64,000 bases of DNA from CAWHYG01 sp963833505 (GCA_963833505.1 CAWHYG010000007.1:930001-994000), one strand, 5' to 3'. Positions 37,848 through 48,600 are shown, counted from the first letter of the stretch. A program made the numbers and translations. Notes: generated from the letters alone by a model not told the origin.

Positions 37848-39119
37848 TCACGCGCGCACAACCCGCGGATGGACTTGCCTCCCGTTCTTGAACACGGCGC
37901 GCACGTGGGACGAGCCCAGGTGGTACGGGATCATGACGTAGGACGGCGTATCGAGCACCTGGAGGTCGGCCCTGAGCCCCGGCGCGATCCGCCCGCGATC
38001 GCCGGAGAGCCCGACGGCGTGGGCGGCGTTCACCGTGGCCGCGGAAAGGGCCTCGGCCGGCGAAAGCCCGATCTCGAGACAGGCGAGGCTGATCACGAGC
38101 GGCATCGACTCGGTCATGGAGGAGCCGGGATTGCAGTCGGTGGCCAGCGCGACCGGGATGCCCATCTCGATCATGGTCCGGCCGGGAGCGTACTTCCGTT
38201 TCCCCAGGGAAAAGGAGGTCGCCGGCAGAAGGACCGCGGTTACGCCGCCCCGGGCCAGGGCCCGGAGCCCCGCATCCAGGACTTCGAGCAGGTGATCGGC
38301 CGAGACCGCGCCCAGCTCCGCGGCCAGCTCGCTTCCCCCGATCGGGGCGAACTCATCGGCGTGGAGCTTGAGACCGAGCCCGAGCCTCCTGGCCTCGCCG
38401 AGGATCCTTCGGGACTGCTCGACCGTGAACACGCCCTCTTCGCAGAAGACGTCGCAGAACGCAGCCGACGTCTCGGCCGCGACCTTCGGCAGCATCTCTT
38501 CCGCCAGCAGCCGGACGTAGCCTTCACGGTCGGAGCGCCACTCATCGGGAAACTCGTGCGCCCCGAGAAACGTCGGGACGAGATGGATCGGATGCGTTCC
38601 GTTCAATCGCTCGATCAGGTGGAGAGCGCGCAGCTCCTGCGCGGTATTGAGCCCGTAACCCGATTTGGTCTCGGCCGTGGTCGTGCCGTAGGAGAGCATC
38701 CGGTCGAGGCGCCGGCGCGACTCCTCCAGGATCGTCTCGTCCGTGGCGCCCCGGAAGGCGCGCACGGTGGACCGGATTCCACCGCCGGCCGCGGCGATCT
38801 CGAGATAGGACTTCCCCTGGCATCGCATTTCGAACTCGTTCTCGCGGCTGCCGGCGAAGAGGAGATGCGTGTGCGGATCCACGAAGCCCGGCAGGACCGC
38901 GCCTCCGCCGGCGTCGAACACGTCTTCGGGGCGCGCCTCATAGGCGCCGAGAAGCTCGGGCTCCGATCCGACCGCCGCGATCGTCTCCCCCCGGATCGCG
39001 ATCGCGCCGCGTTCGAGCACGCCGAGAAAGGACTGATCCGGCCCCCGACGCGGAACGGGCGGGCCGTCCAGCGTGATCACGCGAGCGTTTCTGATGATCC
39101 GATCGACCTGAGACTTCAT
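37848..39119 (-). CDS. hutI: Imidazolonepropionase
   Basis: The 423-residue product is a metal-dependent hydrolase of the amidohydrolase superfamily. It converts 4-imidazolone-5-propanoate to N-formimino-L-glutamate (EC 3.5.2.7), the third step of histidine degradation. Seen are the metal ligands in FVDPHTHLLFAG, the substrate loop TTAETKSGYGLNT, LGLKLHADEFAPIGG, and ATDCNPGSSMTESMPL. It is encoded after hutU on the same strand. No hutH (histidine ammonia-lyase) is visible in the window. Confidence 0.96.
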   Translation of the reverse strand: MKSQVDRIIRNARVITLDGPPVPRRGPDQSFLGVLERGAIAIRGETIAAVGSEPELLGAYEARPEDVFDAGGGAVLPGFVDPHTHLLFAGSRENEFEMRCQGKSYLEIAAAGGGIRSTVRAFRGATDETILEESRRRLDRMLSYGTTTAETKSGYGLNTAQELRALHLIERLNGTHPIHLVPTFLGAHEFPDEWRSDREGYVRLLAEEMLPKVAAETSAAFCDVFCEEGVFTVEQSRRILGEARRLGLGLKLHADEFAPIGGSELAAELGAVSADHLLEVLDAGLRALARGGVTAVLLPATSFSLGKRKYAPGRTMIEMGIPVALATDCNPGSSMTESMPLVISLACLEIGLSPAEALSAATVNAAHAVGLSGDRGRIAPGLRADLQVLDTPSYVMIPYHLGSSHVRAVFKNGRQVHPRVVRA

Positions 39120-39219
39120 GCGTCCCCCGCTACCGGAGTCCCGGCGCGACCTGCGCGCACCGACTCATCCGGCGCCTCACTCCTTCTGTGCCGCCGGAGC
39201 AGCAGCCTGGTCCCGCGTC

Positions 39220-39321
39220 CGGCACGAGCGGATCCCCGCTCTCCGCGCCAGGCCATCGACAGCCGGATCCCGCTCCAGGCACCACGTCATCGACAGCCGG
39301 ATCCTGTTCTCGCCGCCGCAC
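39220..39321. repeat. Tandem array of three 34-bp units between hutU and hutI
   Basis: Units at 39220, 39254 and 39288 are exactly 34 bp apart. The last two share CATCGACAGCCGGATCC; the first is more diverged but keeps GCGGATCCCCGCT. They fill the 216-bp gap between hutU and hutI. Confidence 0.7.
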
Positions 39322-39335
39322 CCCCGACGCCCCAA

Positions 39336-41030
<1,695 letters not shown>

Positions 41031-41043
41031 CCTCACGCCTCCT

Positions 41044-41844
41044 TCATGGTTCACGCGCCTCCGCGTCGGAAAAATACCGGACGCGAGGCCGCACGGTTCG
41101 GGATTCCATCCAGCGCACGCCCAGGGTATCGAGAATGCCGATCCAGAGCCGGTTGCCGATTCCGTACTTGGTGCGGCCGAAACGGCGGGGGCGGTGCGAG
41201 ACCGGCGCCTCGACCATCCGATATCCCCCCATCCGGACCAGGGTCGGAAGGAACCGGTGCATGCCGCGGAAAAGCAGGATGTCCTGCACGCACTCGCGCC
41301 GGAAGACCCGCAGGGAGCAGCCGACGTCGCGCACGCGCTCCCCCGTCATCCGGTTGCGAAAGGCGTTGGCGATCCGGGAGGACGCGCGGCGAACCCAGGA
41401 GTCCTCGCGCTTCACGCGGTAGCCGTTGATCATGTCGGCGCCGGTGCGATCGAGGAGGTCGAGAAGCCTCGGAATCTCCCGGGGATCGTTCTGGAGGTCG
41501 GCGTCCAGGGTCGCGATGATCCGGCCCGCGGCCGCGCGGAATCCCGCCGCCAGCGCGGCGGACTGGCCGTAGTTCTGATCGAAGCCGAGAACGCGATGTT
41601 CGCGCCGGCAGCGCCTCAGCTCGACCATGCGCTCCAGGGTGCAATCCGAGCTTCCGTCGTCGATCCACAGGCACTCCCAGGGCAGCCCGACGCCGTCCAG
41701 GACCGCTTCGATCTCCTTTGCCAGGACCGGAATCGAGTCCTCCTCGTCGCGGGCGGGCACCACGACCGTGACCTCGATCGGAACCATCCAGGATCGAGGG
41801 GCCGGCGAAGACAGGACGTGCATCGATCGGCTCATATCCTCCAT
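41044..41844 (-). CDS. Family 2 glycosyltransferase (polyprenol-phosphate sugar synthase-like)
   Basis: The 266-residue product has the GT-A fold of DPM1-like enzymes. It has VTVVVPARDEEDSIPVL, the nucleotide-binding WIDDGSSDCT, and the metal-binding LDADLQNDPREIP. NYGQSAALAAGFRAA and a C-terminal GTKYGIG-like segment (GRTKYGIGNR) are also present. There is no C-terminal membrane pair, so it is soluble or peripheral. It is likely to make a polyprenyl-phosphate-linked sugar for envelope glycans. Start is uncertain among ATGs at 41844, 41835 and 41823. It shares strand and close spacing with hutU but has no evident role in histidine degradation. Confidence 0.85.
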   Translation of the reverse strand: MEDMSRSMHVLSSPAPRSWMVPIEVTVVVPARDEEDSIPVLAKEIEAVLDGVGLPWECLWIDDGSSDCTLERMVELRRCRREHRVLGFDQNYGQSAALAAGFRAAAGRIIATLDADLQNDPREIPRLLDLLDRTGADMINGYRVKREDSWVRRASSRIANAFRNRMTGERVRDVGCSLRVFRRECVQDILLFRGMHRFLPTLVRMGGYRMVEAPVSHRPRRFGRTKYGIGNRLWIGILDTLGVRWMESRTVRPRVRYFSDAEAREP

Positions 41845-42148
41845 GGAAGCTCGCTTTCTTGGAGCGCTTCGGGAGTATACCCCAGGACGCGGCCTTGCTG
41901 GGCGCGCAGGACGCCGCGATCTCCCGCCCGCTTCCGAAGAGATCGGTGGGGTCCAGGAACTCGTCGGAGAGTCCTCCCGATGCCGTGCCGGAGGCGGTAT
42001 GGTCTCTTGCGGGCGGATGCCGCCGTGGACGTTGCGAGCTGTTGTCGTCTGGAGAGAGCGGAAACGCGCCCCCGGGATTCCCGAGGAGCCCTTCCGAGGC
42101 TTGGGCCCCGCGAGGAGGAGGGAGCCGGCACCGCCAGCTCCGTTCCAT
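41845..42148. other. Intergenic region, 304 bp
   Basis: No gene, repeat or clear regulatory site was recognised here, between the AAA ATPase stop and the glycosyltransferase start. Confidence 0.4.
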
Positions 42149-43384
42149 TCAGGGCAGACCGGGGAGCCACCGGGCGGCCGGAGCCACCAGCAGCCTCTGC
42201 CCCCCATGTTCGATCTCTCTGTACCTTTGGCCTGCTTCGAGAAGCTGGACTGCCGGAACCTTGAGTTCCCGCTGAAAACGCATCAGGTTGGCCGCGGGCG
42301 CATCGTCGCGGTACTTGGCCTCGACGAGCAGGATCGGTTGCCGCTTCTGTGAAATCAGGAAGTCCACTTCCCGACCTTCCTTCGTGCGGACAAAGTGGAG
42401 TCCGAAGTCTCCGGCGCCCAAGTCGTTCCAATTGGCTACGGCCCGGTGAAGCTCCAGGGCGACGAGATTCTCGAATCTGACGGCGGGATCCTCGATCTGC
42501 GCGAACTCGAAAAGGTAGGTCTTTCGTTCCTTGTGCAGCGAACGGCTTACGCGGGCCGCCCACGGCGTGAGCGAGAACGTCAGGTAGAACCGCTCCAGGA
42601 CCTCAAGCCAGCCCTTCACCGTGTTGTACGTCACCTTGAGATCGCCTGCCAGGCTCGGCAGGGACAGCGGCGACCCCACCTTGGAGGGGAGCAGGTGGAA
42701 GAGGATCTCCACGTCATCGATGTTCCTGATGGCGGTAAGATCACGGACATCCTCGCGAATGAGCTGCCGATGGTAGTTGCGCGTCCATCGCCGGTAGGTC
42801 GTCGGCCTGGCGGCCAGGTAAGGTTCGGGAAAGCCGCTGAACGCCATCAGCGTTGCCAGCGATGCCCGGCACGCGGCCTCATCCGAGCCCGGAAGACGGA
42901 GAGGATCCTTCAGAAACCGCGCGAGGCTGGTCTGCTCCCCATGCAGCTCTCCCAGCGTGAACGGCCAGAGGCGAAACGCGTTGTACCTTCCGGCCAGGGA
43001 GTCTCCTCCCCGCTGATACAGATCGAGACGGCCGCTTCCGGTTACCAGGAACAGAAAACGGTCGCCGAAGCCGTCGCTGATACCTTTGAGATAGTTCTTC
43101 CACTGCTTGTACTTGTGGATCTCGTCGAGCACGACCAACGGGGTCGACGGGTCTCTCCGCTCGATGTCCTGGAAGAAATAGGGTTCTCGGATCAGTCTCC
43201 GCTTGTCCGTGATGATGTCCCAGTTGAAATAGGCGCTGTTGCTGAACTCCTGGGCGATGAGTCTCGCCAGCGTCGTCTTCCCGCACTGCCGGGGGCCCGA
43301 GAGCAGCACCAGGCTCTTGTCCGCCGAAAGTTCCTTCCAGACCCGGCGGTAGAGGGGGCGATCCAACATGCCTCGACTCTTCAA
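42149..43384 (-). CDS. AAA_14 ATPase with DUF4143 domain
   Basis: The 411-residue product has Walker A LLSGPRQCGKTTLAR, Walker B TPLVVLDEIHKYKQW, and a sensor-like FLVTGSGRLD. The C-terminal DUF4143 region contains EVDFLISQ followed by ILLVEAKYRDD, a PD-(D/E)XK-like pattern often present in this family. These ATPases are widespread and found in variable numbers in many genomes. They are sometimes linked to defence or addiction, but the function is not established. It follows a small conserved gene by 16 bp on the same strand, just outside the island. Confidence 0.88.
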   Translation of the reverse strand: MKSRGMLDRPLYRRVWKELSADKSLVLLSGPRQCGKTTLARLIAQEFSNSAYFNWDIITDKRRLIREPYFFQDIERRDPSTPLVVLDEIHKYKQWKNYLKGISDGFGDRFLFLVTGSGRLDLYQRGGDSLAGRYNAFRLWPFTLGELHGEQTSLARFLKDPLRLPGSDEAACRASLATLMAFSGFPEPYLAARPTTYRRWTRNYHRQLIREDVRDLTAIRNIDDVEILFHLLPSKVGSPLSLPSLAGDLKVTYNTVKGWLEVLERFYLTFSLTPWAARVSRSLHKERKTYLFEFAQIEDPAVRFENLVALELHRAVANWNDLGAGDFGLHFVRTKEGREVDFLISQKRQPILLVEAKYRDDAPAANLMRFQRELKVPAVQLLEAGQRYREIEHGGQRLLVAPAARWLPGLP

Positions 43385-43400
43385 GGCAACTGAAAAATAG

Positions 43401-43763
43401 TCAAGACCAAATTGCAGTCGACTGAAAGATAGCCGTCCATTCCAGGATGGTGGCGGTCGGCGTGGAGCTGACCTCGGGATCCCAACCGCAGACGCGGATC
43501 ATCGTTTCCCGGTCCAGCCGCAAGGCCGCAAGGCGCAAACGGATTTCCGCCTCGCTGGCATTGGGATACCTGGAACGAAGCCCTGCCAGCGCCATCCGCT
43601 GGACCGCCCGGGTGAGTGCGCTCAGCATCTCCGCCTTCCGGCTCATGTCAAGCCGTCGCATCGACTCGACAAGGAAACGCTGTGCTTCCGGATCCGTGTC
43701 ATCGGGCCCGAACCGATGCAGCGGAACCTTCATGGGGTCATCCGGGTTCACGCGGTCCTCCAT
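43401..43763 (-). CDS. Small conserved hypothetical protein
   Basis: The 120-residue product is mainly helical, with a recognisable core: LTRAVQRMALAGLRSRYPNA, SEAEIRLRLAALRLDRETMI and RVCGWDP. Proteins with this core are common in gene pairs of variable genome regions, but I know of no assigned function. The last 20 residues (STPTATILEWTAIFQS) look unlike a conserved end and may be a read-through tail. It is 16 bp upstream of the AAA_14 ATPase and may form an operon with it. Confidence 0.7.
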   Translation of the reverse strand: MEDRVNPDDPMKVPLHRFGPDDTDPEAQRFLVESMRRLDMSRKAEMLSALTRAVQRMALAGLRSRYPNASEAEIRLRLAALRLDRETMIRVCGWDPEVSSTPTATILEWTAIFQSTAIWS

Positions 43764-45024
43764 CCGTCTCCGTCGTCCTTACGCCGGCTCTCAAGCAGCA
43801 CCATCGTACCGCCGGGCCGAGACCGCATCCACCCGGTCCAAACCGCCCCATGCCGCCGGAGCGCCGATGTCCACCGGCCTGCACCGGATGTCCGACATCA
43901 CCGACGGAGAGTGGATGGCGGGATCGACGGGACTTGAACCCGTTTCGAGGCATCAACATAACCGGTTGATGGCGCACGATTTGGGAGCTTACGGCTTGCC
44001 GCCTGCGTCGCTGTCCCCTTTGGTCCCCCCCACTCTCCGGGAATCCACCCCGGTCATGGAGAAATACTGGAGAAGGAAATTCAGACAAAACTCGGACAGT
44101 CCTCGCGCACGGACGGCCGGCATCCGCTGGCTCGGAGACGGTGTGGAGACAGCGGCGCCGAATCCCGACCCGCGGGACACGAGCCGCTTGGCCTCCTCTT
44201 GCGCAGGGAGGACGCAACCGTCGTCTGCGATATTTCTGTCTCTCGTGCGCGGTAGAGGGTGGGACGGAAGGAAGCTTGGATCCAGTTCTGAACCGTGCGG
44301 CCCCGGATGTGGATCCCGAGCACGTATCCGGGCGACTCAGCGCTCTGAACAGGATCCCTGCAGGAGCGAGGTTTCCTTTTCGGCGCAGAATTTGTATGAC
44401 GGCCACGTCGTCTCTCCGTTCCCCGCTCGCGACTACAAGATCCCGGAGGTCGGCTTCTGTGAGCGGGAGGACTAGGGCCTCTTGGGACTGGGCGATGTCC
44501 TCGAGTCGTTGTCGGGCACGCTTCGTGAATCCGCTTCGGGACACGAGCATCCCCAGCCGACCTGCGCTCGAACCGAGATAGCCTTCGACCTGGGCAACGT
44601 CGCTCACGCCCGAAGGTTCCCGCGTGTTCTTGGCTTCCACGATGAGGCGCCGAGCGTTGAAGCGCCGGCACCAGGAATCGAGAAGGGGCCAGGTCGGCAG
44701 GATCTCGATCCGGATCGGCAGGTCGAGATCTCCACGGCCCCCGCGGGCCGGGAACTCCTTCCGCATGAGGTCCTCGTCAACGATCGGACCCAAGGCGCGG
44801 ACGAGAATCCCGGCGACCAGGTCGCGAAACTCGTCCCCGAGACCCCAGCCGCAGGATTCGAGCAGCCGCAGCAGGCGCAGATCACGGTGGATTCGGCTCC
44901 GAACCCCCGGTGCGTCGATCCAGTTCCGCGGATCCTGGTAGAAGCCGGATTCGATTTTCTCCCGGGCGGCCTCGATCCGGTCCCACCGGACGGGCCGGCC
45001 AGGATTCTTGGTCCTCCTGGACAC
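43738..45024 (-). CDS. PD-(D/E)XK nuclease-like protein with decayed C-terminus
   Basis: The GTG at 45024 with AGGAGG nine bases upstream begins a frame with a helical N-terminus (RWDRIEAAREKIESGFYQDP). A nuclease-like core follows: RGDLDLPIRIE, RRLIVEAKNT, then DVAQVEGYL, which matches the D...ExK...Q pattern of PD-(D/E)XK enzymes. After about residue 240 (QILRRKGNLAPAGILFRALS) the sequence looks non-native. It runs on over the tRNA-like site to 43738, so the original stop is probably lost. The real domain ends near 44300. A truncated copy lies at 47730-48017. It is divergent from an HTH gene. Confidence 0.55.
   Translation of the reverse strand: MSRRTKNPGRPVRWDRIEAAREKIESGFYQDPRNWIDAPGVRSRIHRDLRLLRLLESCGWGLGDEFRDLVAGILVRALGPIVDEDLMRKEFPARGGRGDLDLPIRIEILPTWPLLDSWCRRFNARRLIVEAKNTREPSGVSDVAQVEGYLGSSAGRLGMLVSRSGFTKRARQRLEDIAQSQEALVLPLTEADLRDLVVASGERRDDVAVIQILRRKGNLAPAGILFRALSRPDTCSGSTSGAARFRTGSKLPSVPPSTAHERQKYRRRRLRPPCARGGQAARVPRVGIRRRCLHTVSEPADAGRPCARTVRVLSEFPSPVFLHDRGGFPESGGDQRGQRRRRQAVSSQIVRHQPVMLMPRNGFKSRRSRHPLSVGDVGHPVQAGGHRRSGGMGRFGPGGCGLGPAVRWCCLRAGVRTTETDGGPREPG
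43916..43980 (-). other. tRNA-3'-end-like site, candidate left attachment site
   Basis: On the minus strand it reads as a T-arm (ACGGG-TTCAAGT-CCCGT) followed by CGATCCC, G and CCA, as in a tRNA 3' end. Further 5' is an inverted repeat, CATCAAC/GTTGATG around a 7-nt centre (43951-43971). No matching 5' acceptor half (GGGATCG) lies upstream, so this is not an intact tRNA. Similar sites occur at 57246 and 58213 in the same orientation. Confidence 0.6.
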
Positions 45025-45161
45025 GATACGCGCCTCCTGCCTACGTATCGGCGGGAAGCCAAGCGAACTTTAGGAGATTCTGCGGGGATCATCGACGTTC
45101 AGGAAAGGCAGTCCAGAGCGAAGGCAAGCGGGCCGTCTACAAATGGGGGGCTGGAACGGCC
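44740..45161. repeat. 422-bp duplicated block, copy 1
   Basis: It matches 47733-48154 without any indel (constant offset 2993) and with about seven substitutions by eye. It covers the first 95 codons of the nuclease-like gene, the divergent intergenic region and the decayed first helix-turn-helix of the HTH gene. Confidence 0.9.
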
Positions 45162-45603
45162 CACCGGACCTCCGGGCGCTCCCGGAGGTCATTCGGTTCC
45201 TTGCGTACGACCCCGGACCCGAGCCGGACACCGCCGATCTGGCCCAGATGATCCGTCACCACCGGCGGCGACGCGGACTCAGCATTGCAGCGCTGGCGAA
45301 CAAGGTCCGCGTGGACCAGGCGACCATCCAGGACTGGGAGCGCCGCCGGCACGTCCCGCGTCTCCGCCTCCTCCGTCGACTCGTTTGGTTCTTGGGTTTT
45401 CCGATGCCACCCCCTGGGCCGCAGGCAACACTCGGCCGGCGGCTCCGGGCGACCCGGATTAGCCTGGGGCCGACACAGGGGGAGCTATCCCGGCGGGTCG
45501 GGGTGGGGCAGTAGACGCTTTCGGGGTGGGAATTGGACGCGAAGACTCCGAGCCGTGCGCACCGCCGGCGGGTCAGCAAGATTCTTGGGGTCGAGGTCTG
45601 AGC
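45143..45603 (+). pseudogene. Broken two-domain HTH (XRE-like) regulator, copy 1
   Basis: The frame reads LRALPEVIRFLAYDP, then a helix-turn-helix (RRGLSIAALANKVRVDQATI, QDWERRRHVPR). A second one follows (LGPTQGELSRRVGVGQ) and is cut by a TAG at 45512. Beyond the TAG the same frame continues TLSGWELDAKTPSRAHRRRV to a TGA at about 45603, so this was one protein. The expected earlier WERG-type segment (AVYKW) is in another frame at the end of the duplicated block. It is therefore broken in at least two places. The next 306 bp (45604-45909) show no gene. Confidence 0.65.
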
Positions 45604-45909
45604 CGGAAAGGGCAGGGGGCACAATCCTGCTCGGTGCCGCAGCCATGAGTTCTGAGTCCGGCTCTGAACGAGCCATTGCTCGATTGAAGAAAGCAGGGTT
45701 CGATCCACAAGACTCGGGATCGACTGCTACCGGTTGAACCGAGCCCGGTACCTCTGGGACGCGAGGGGCCGCTCGCCCGAATCGCTGCCGGCGTGCTGGC
45801 GCGGTTACGAACGGGACGGTCGATGATCGGCGGCATGGCCACAGCCGTGGCGACTGCAGGAATTCGCGACGAGCCGCCGACTTGACCCGTAGTGTCGCCG
45901 CCTCGAGCG

Positions 45910-47265
45910 TTACCGCACGATGGTCGCGGGCGCGGACCAAGAGCGTCCGCCCGCGTCGGTCAACATGAGGAAGTACCTGCCCGGTGCCACCGCAGCTCCC
46001 CGGGAGTTCCGGCCGTCCCAGACGATGCTCGTCTGTCCGGCTGGCACCTCGCCAAGAGCCCAGGACTTGATCCGGCTTCCGAGGACATCGACCACTCGCG
46101 CCTGCATCCAGCCGCTGGCTGGCAGGCGGAGTTCCCAAGTCACCTGGCCGGAGCTTGGGCTCGGGCGGCCGACGGAGAGTCCGGGATCGGTTACTCGCGT
46201 GATCGGCTCGGGCGCGGCCGAGGGTAGGCACCCCTGGCCGCGGGCGCCGATCAACTGCCCGCAGGGGCTGTTCTGGGGAAGGCACGGCGAGGTGTTCATC
46301 AGGGTCCAGTTGCCGCTGGTCGTCTGCTGGCAGGGGACAAAGCCGCAGAACTTCGGGTCGGTGTAGACGCAATTACCATCAAATGTGATGGTACTGTACC
46401 ATGCATACAACCCTGTCGTGTCTACATCAGTGCAGACCAGCGCGGCTCCATGCGCTCCCGCGTACAGCTCAGCTCCGAGACCAGGAGCGCAGTTGCCCCA
46501 CACAATGCACCGGGTGACGGTGGCTGCCTCATTGGTGTAAACGCCGCCTGCATACAAAGCGCTGGTATTCCCGGATATTGTGCAACCAATAAGAGCATCG
46601 CCGTCCACGTCGTCCGCAAAGGCCACGCCACCGCCGGCCGATGCACCGGTCGAGTTGCCCGTGATCGTGCAGTTGGTAATGGTGACGCCGCCGTTGAAGT
46701 GGGTCACGATGCCACCCCCGCCTCGGTCGCTCCGATTGCCTTGAACCACGCACCTATCCAGGGCGCCCCCGAAAAGGTAGAGCGCCACGCCACCCCCCTG
46801 ATCGGCGTGGCAGTTGATAATCCGGCACTGCGAGATCGTCGGCGAGTTGGTATCGCAGAAGATGCCACCTCCGTCTGGGGAATCTTCAATGCCCTCGCCG
46901 TTCTCAATCGTGAGGTTCTCGATGCGCGTTCCCCGCCCTTCCCACTCGTGCACCCAGAACCCACGGCCCAGGTGCTGGCAGTCGATGATGGTCTGATCGG
47001 CGCCGCTGCTGGAATTCACGTCGACCGCTAGGCCATGAAGTTCAATGTCGTAGTTGCCCTTACCCGAGTAGGTGCCCGAGGCGATGAGGACCTGATCGCC
47101 GGTAACGCTGGCGTTGATTGCCGCCTGGATCGTCGGGTAGTCGCCGGGGACGTGCCGCACAGTCGCGCCGACGAAGCCTGCGACAGCCAGCAGGCCGTTG
47201 ACAAGGCCGAGATGGAACAGGAGTCGAGACAGGCGCGGTCGAAAGGGGGCGTGATGGATCGACAT
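45910..47265 (-). CDS. Secreted parallel beta-helix protein with C-terminal sorting-like domain
   Basis: The 451-residue product has a signal-like start (LGLVNGLLAVAGFVGATV). A pectate-lyase-type opening follows (VPGDYPTIQAAINASVTGDQ), then right-handed beta-helix turns (GGGIFCDTNSPTISQCRIIN, ITNCTITGNSTGASAGGGVA, LIGCTISGNTSALYAGGVYT). It ends in a FlgD/T9SS-like domain (VGRPSPSSGQVTWELRLP, SIVWDGRNSRGAAVAPGRYF). It is probably a surface or extracellular protein acting on or binding polysaccharide; no catalytic residues could be assigned. It lies inside the duplicated-block interval. Confidence 0.78.
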   Translation of the reverse strand: MSIHHAPFRPRLSRLLFHLGLVNGLLAVAGFVGATVRHVPGDYPTIQAAINASVTGDQVLIASGTYSGKGNYDIELHGLAVDVNSSSGADQTIIDCQHLGRGFWVHEWEGRGTRIENLTIENGEGIEDSPDGGGIFCDTNSPTISQCRIINCHADQGGGVALYLFGGALDRCVVQGNRSDRGGGGIVTHFNGGVTITNCTITGNSTGASAGGGVAFADDVDGDALIGCTISGNTSALYAGGVYTNEAATVTRCIVWGNCAPGLGAELYAGAHGAALVCTDVDTTGLYAWYSTITFDGNCVYTDPKFCGFVPCQQTTSGNWTLMNTSPCLPQNSPCGQLIGARGQGCLPSAAPEPITRVTDPGLSVGRPSPSSGQVTWELRLPASGWMQARVVDVLGSRIKSWALGEVPAGQTSIVWDGRNSRGAAVAPGRYFLMLTDAGGRSWSAPATIVR

Positions 47266-47323
47266 AGTGCACCTCCGAGGGGAGGCGTGCGCCCGAAACG
47301 TGCCGGGCGCACGCCCGATTTCG

Positions 47324-47722
47324 TTACCTCACAATGGTAACAGAGTTCGTCTGTGTCTTTCCAGTCTCATTTGTGATGAGGAGATAGTAACGGCCCGAGG
47401 CGACACGGACGCCGCGGCTGTCCCGTCCGTCCCAGAGGATCCGGGTCGTCCCGGCCTGCAAGCTCCTCTGCGACCAGGACTTGACGCACCGCCCGTCTAC
47501 GGAGATCACCCGCATGTCCACCTTCTCAGGGGTTTGCTGCTGCACGTCCCAGTACACCCAGCCGGCGCTCGGATTGGGTCGTCCCCGGGACAGCGCGAGT
47601 TCAGGAATCAGGAACCGCCGCGGCCCGACCCCGGCCGGCCTGGCACCAACCCAGAAGGAGTCGATCTCCGCGGCATGGTGTCCGGCCCCGACATCCCAGA
47701 CGTACAGCTTCATGTGAGCGTG
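47324..47722 (-). pseudogene. C-terminal fragment of a secreted protein (sorting-like domain)
   Basis: The last about 130 residues of an exported protein are present: SRGRPNPSAGWVYWDVQQQT, RILWDGRDSRGVRVASGRYY, TNSVTIVR. The N-terminal part is missing. At about 47730 the frame runs into the second copy of the 422-bp block, so that block replaced the 5' part. It resembles the C-terminal domain of the neighbouring beta-helix protein. Confidence 0.7.
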
Positions 47723-47729
47723 ATCACGC

Positions 47730-48017
47730 TCACCCGCGGGCCGGGAACTCCTTCCGCATGAGGTCCTCATCAACGATAGGACCCAAGGCGCGGACGAGAA
47801 TCCCGGCGACCAGGTCGCGAAACTCGTCCCCGAGACCCCAGCCGCAGGATTCGAGCAGCCGCAGCAGGCGCAGATCACGGTGGATTCGGCTCCGAACCCC
47901 CGGTGCGTCGATCCAGTTCCGCGGGTCCTGGTAGAAGCCGGATTCGATTTTCTCCCGGGCGGCCTCGATCCGGTCCCACCGGACGGGCCGGCCAGGTTTC
48001 TTGGTCCTCCTGGACAC
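47730..48017 (-). pseudogene. Truncated copy of the nuclease-like gene
   Basis: It starts exactly as the gene at 45024 and is nearly identical to it for about 94 residues (GFYQDPRNWIDAPGVRSRIH, ILVRALGPIVDEDLMRKEFP). It then ends at the edge of the duplicated block before the catalytic D/ExK region. It cannot be active. Confidence 0.85.
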
Positions 48018-48154
48018 GATACGCGCCTCCTGCCTATGTATCGGCGGGAAGCCAAGCGAACTTTAGAAGATTCTGCGGGGATCATCGACGTTCAGGAAAG
48101 GCAGTCCAGAGCGAAGGCAAGCTGGCCGTCTACAAATGGGGGGCTGGAACGGCC
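47733..48154. repeat. 422-bp duplicated block, copy 2
   Basis: It is the partner of 44740-45161 at offset 2993. Left of it is a secreted-protein fragment; right of it is a different HTH gene. So only this block is shared, not the flanks. Confidence 0.9.
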
Positions 48155-48372
48155 TCGCCGAATCTCCGAGCAATCCCCGCGGTGATCGAATTCCTCGGAT
48201 ACGACCTGCGGGCGGAGGCGAATAGCCAGCCCGACACAATCCGGCAATTGCGACAAGGACTCGGGCTTTCCATCGAGGAGCTGGCGGCGAGAATCGAGGT
48301 CGATCCATCGATAGTCCAGAAATGGGAGCAGCTGGGCTACCGCCCGAGGCCCCGAATGTTCGCCCGCCTCAT
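48085..48372 (+). pseudogene. HTH (XRE-like) regulator remnant, copy 2
   Basis: The frame reads AVYKWGAGTASPNLRAIPAV, IEFLGYDLRAEANSQPD, then a helix-turn-helix (LGLSIEELAARIEVDPSIVQ, KWEQLGYRPRPRM). The first helix-turn-helix upstream is shortened and has no clear start codon. The 3' end runs without a stop into IS3-type transposase sequence. It is the same family as the remnants at 45143 and 56937. Confidence 0.6.
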
Positions 48373-48600
48373 CGCCATGATGTGCCGGGCCTTGGAGGTC
48401 TCCCGAGTCGGGTACTTAGTATGCCTACCGACATCGGCCGACCAGCGAGCGGGAGCTCGAGAATCACCTGCTGGTGCAAGACATCCGTCGGCTCCAGGCC
48501 TCCACCCGCCAGTCCTACGGCAGCCACCGCATGGTTCGAGCGCTGGGATCCGAGGGGAGAGCCTGCGGACGCCATCTAGCCGGAGCTGGAGATCAGACGG
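48366..48600 (+). pseudogene. IS3-family orfB remnant
   Basis: Two frames together give the start of an IS3-type orfB: IAMMCRALEVSRVGYL, then in another frame SERELENHLLVQDIRRLQAS, TRQSYGSHRMVRALGSEGRA, CGRHL. This is the usual N-terminal region before the DDE domain. The catalytic part is absent. Its insertion fused it to the end of the HTH remnant. Confidence 0.65.

Noticed and set aside
43916..43990. A tRNA gene on the minus strand
   Set aside because: T-arm and 3' acceptor half are present, but no D-arm or matching 5' acceptor strand is found in the required distance and the anticodon loop has a G where U33 is needed.
43447..44475. Plus-strand frame across the tRNA-like site reading MAGSTGLEPVSRHQ
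   Set aside because: Such GLEP-type peptides are known translations of tRNA-like 3' ends and not proteins.
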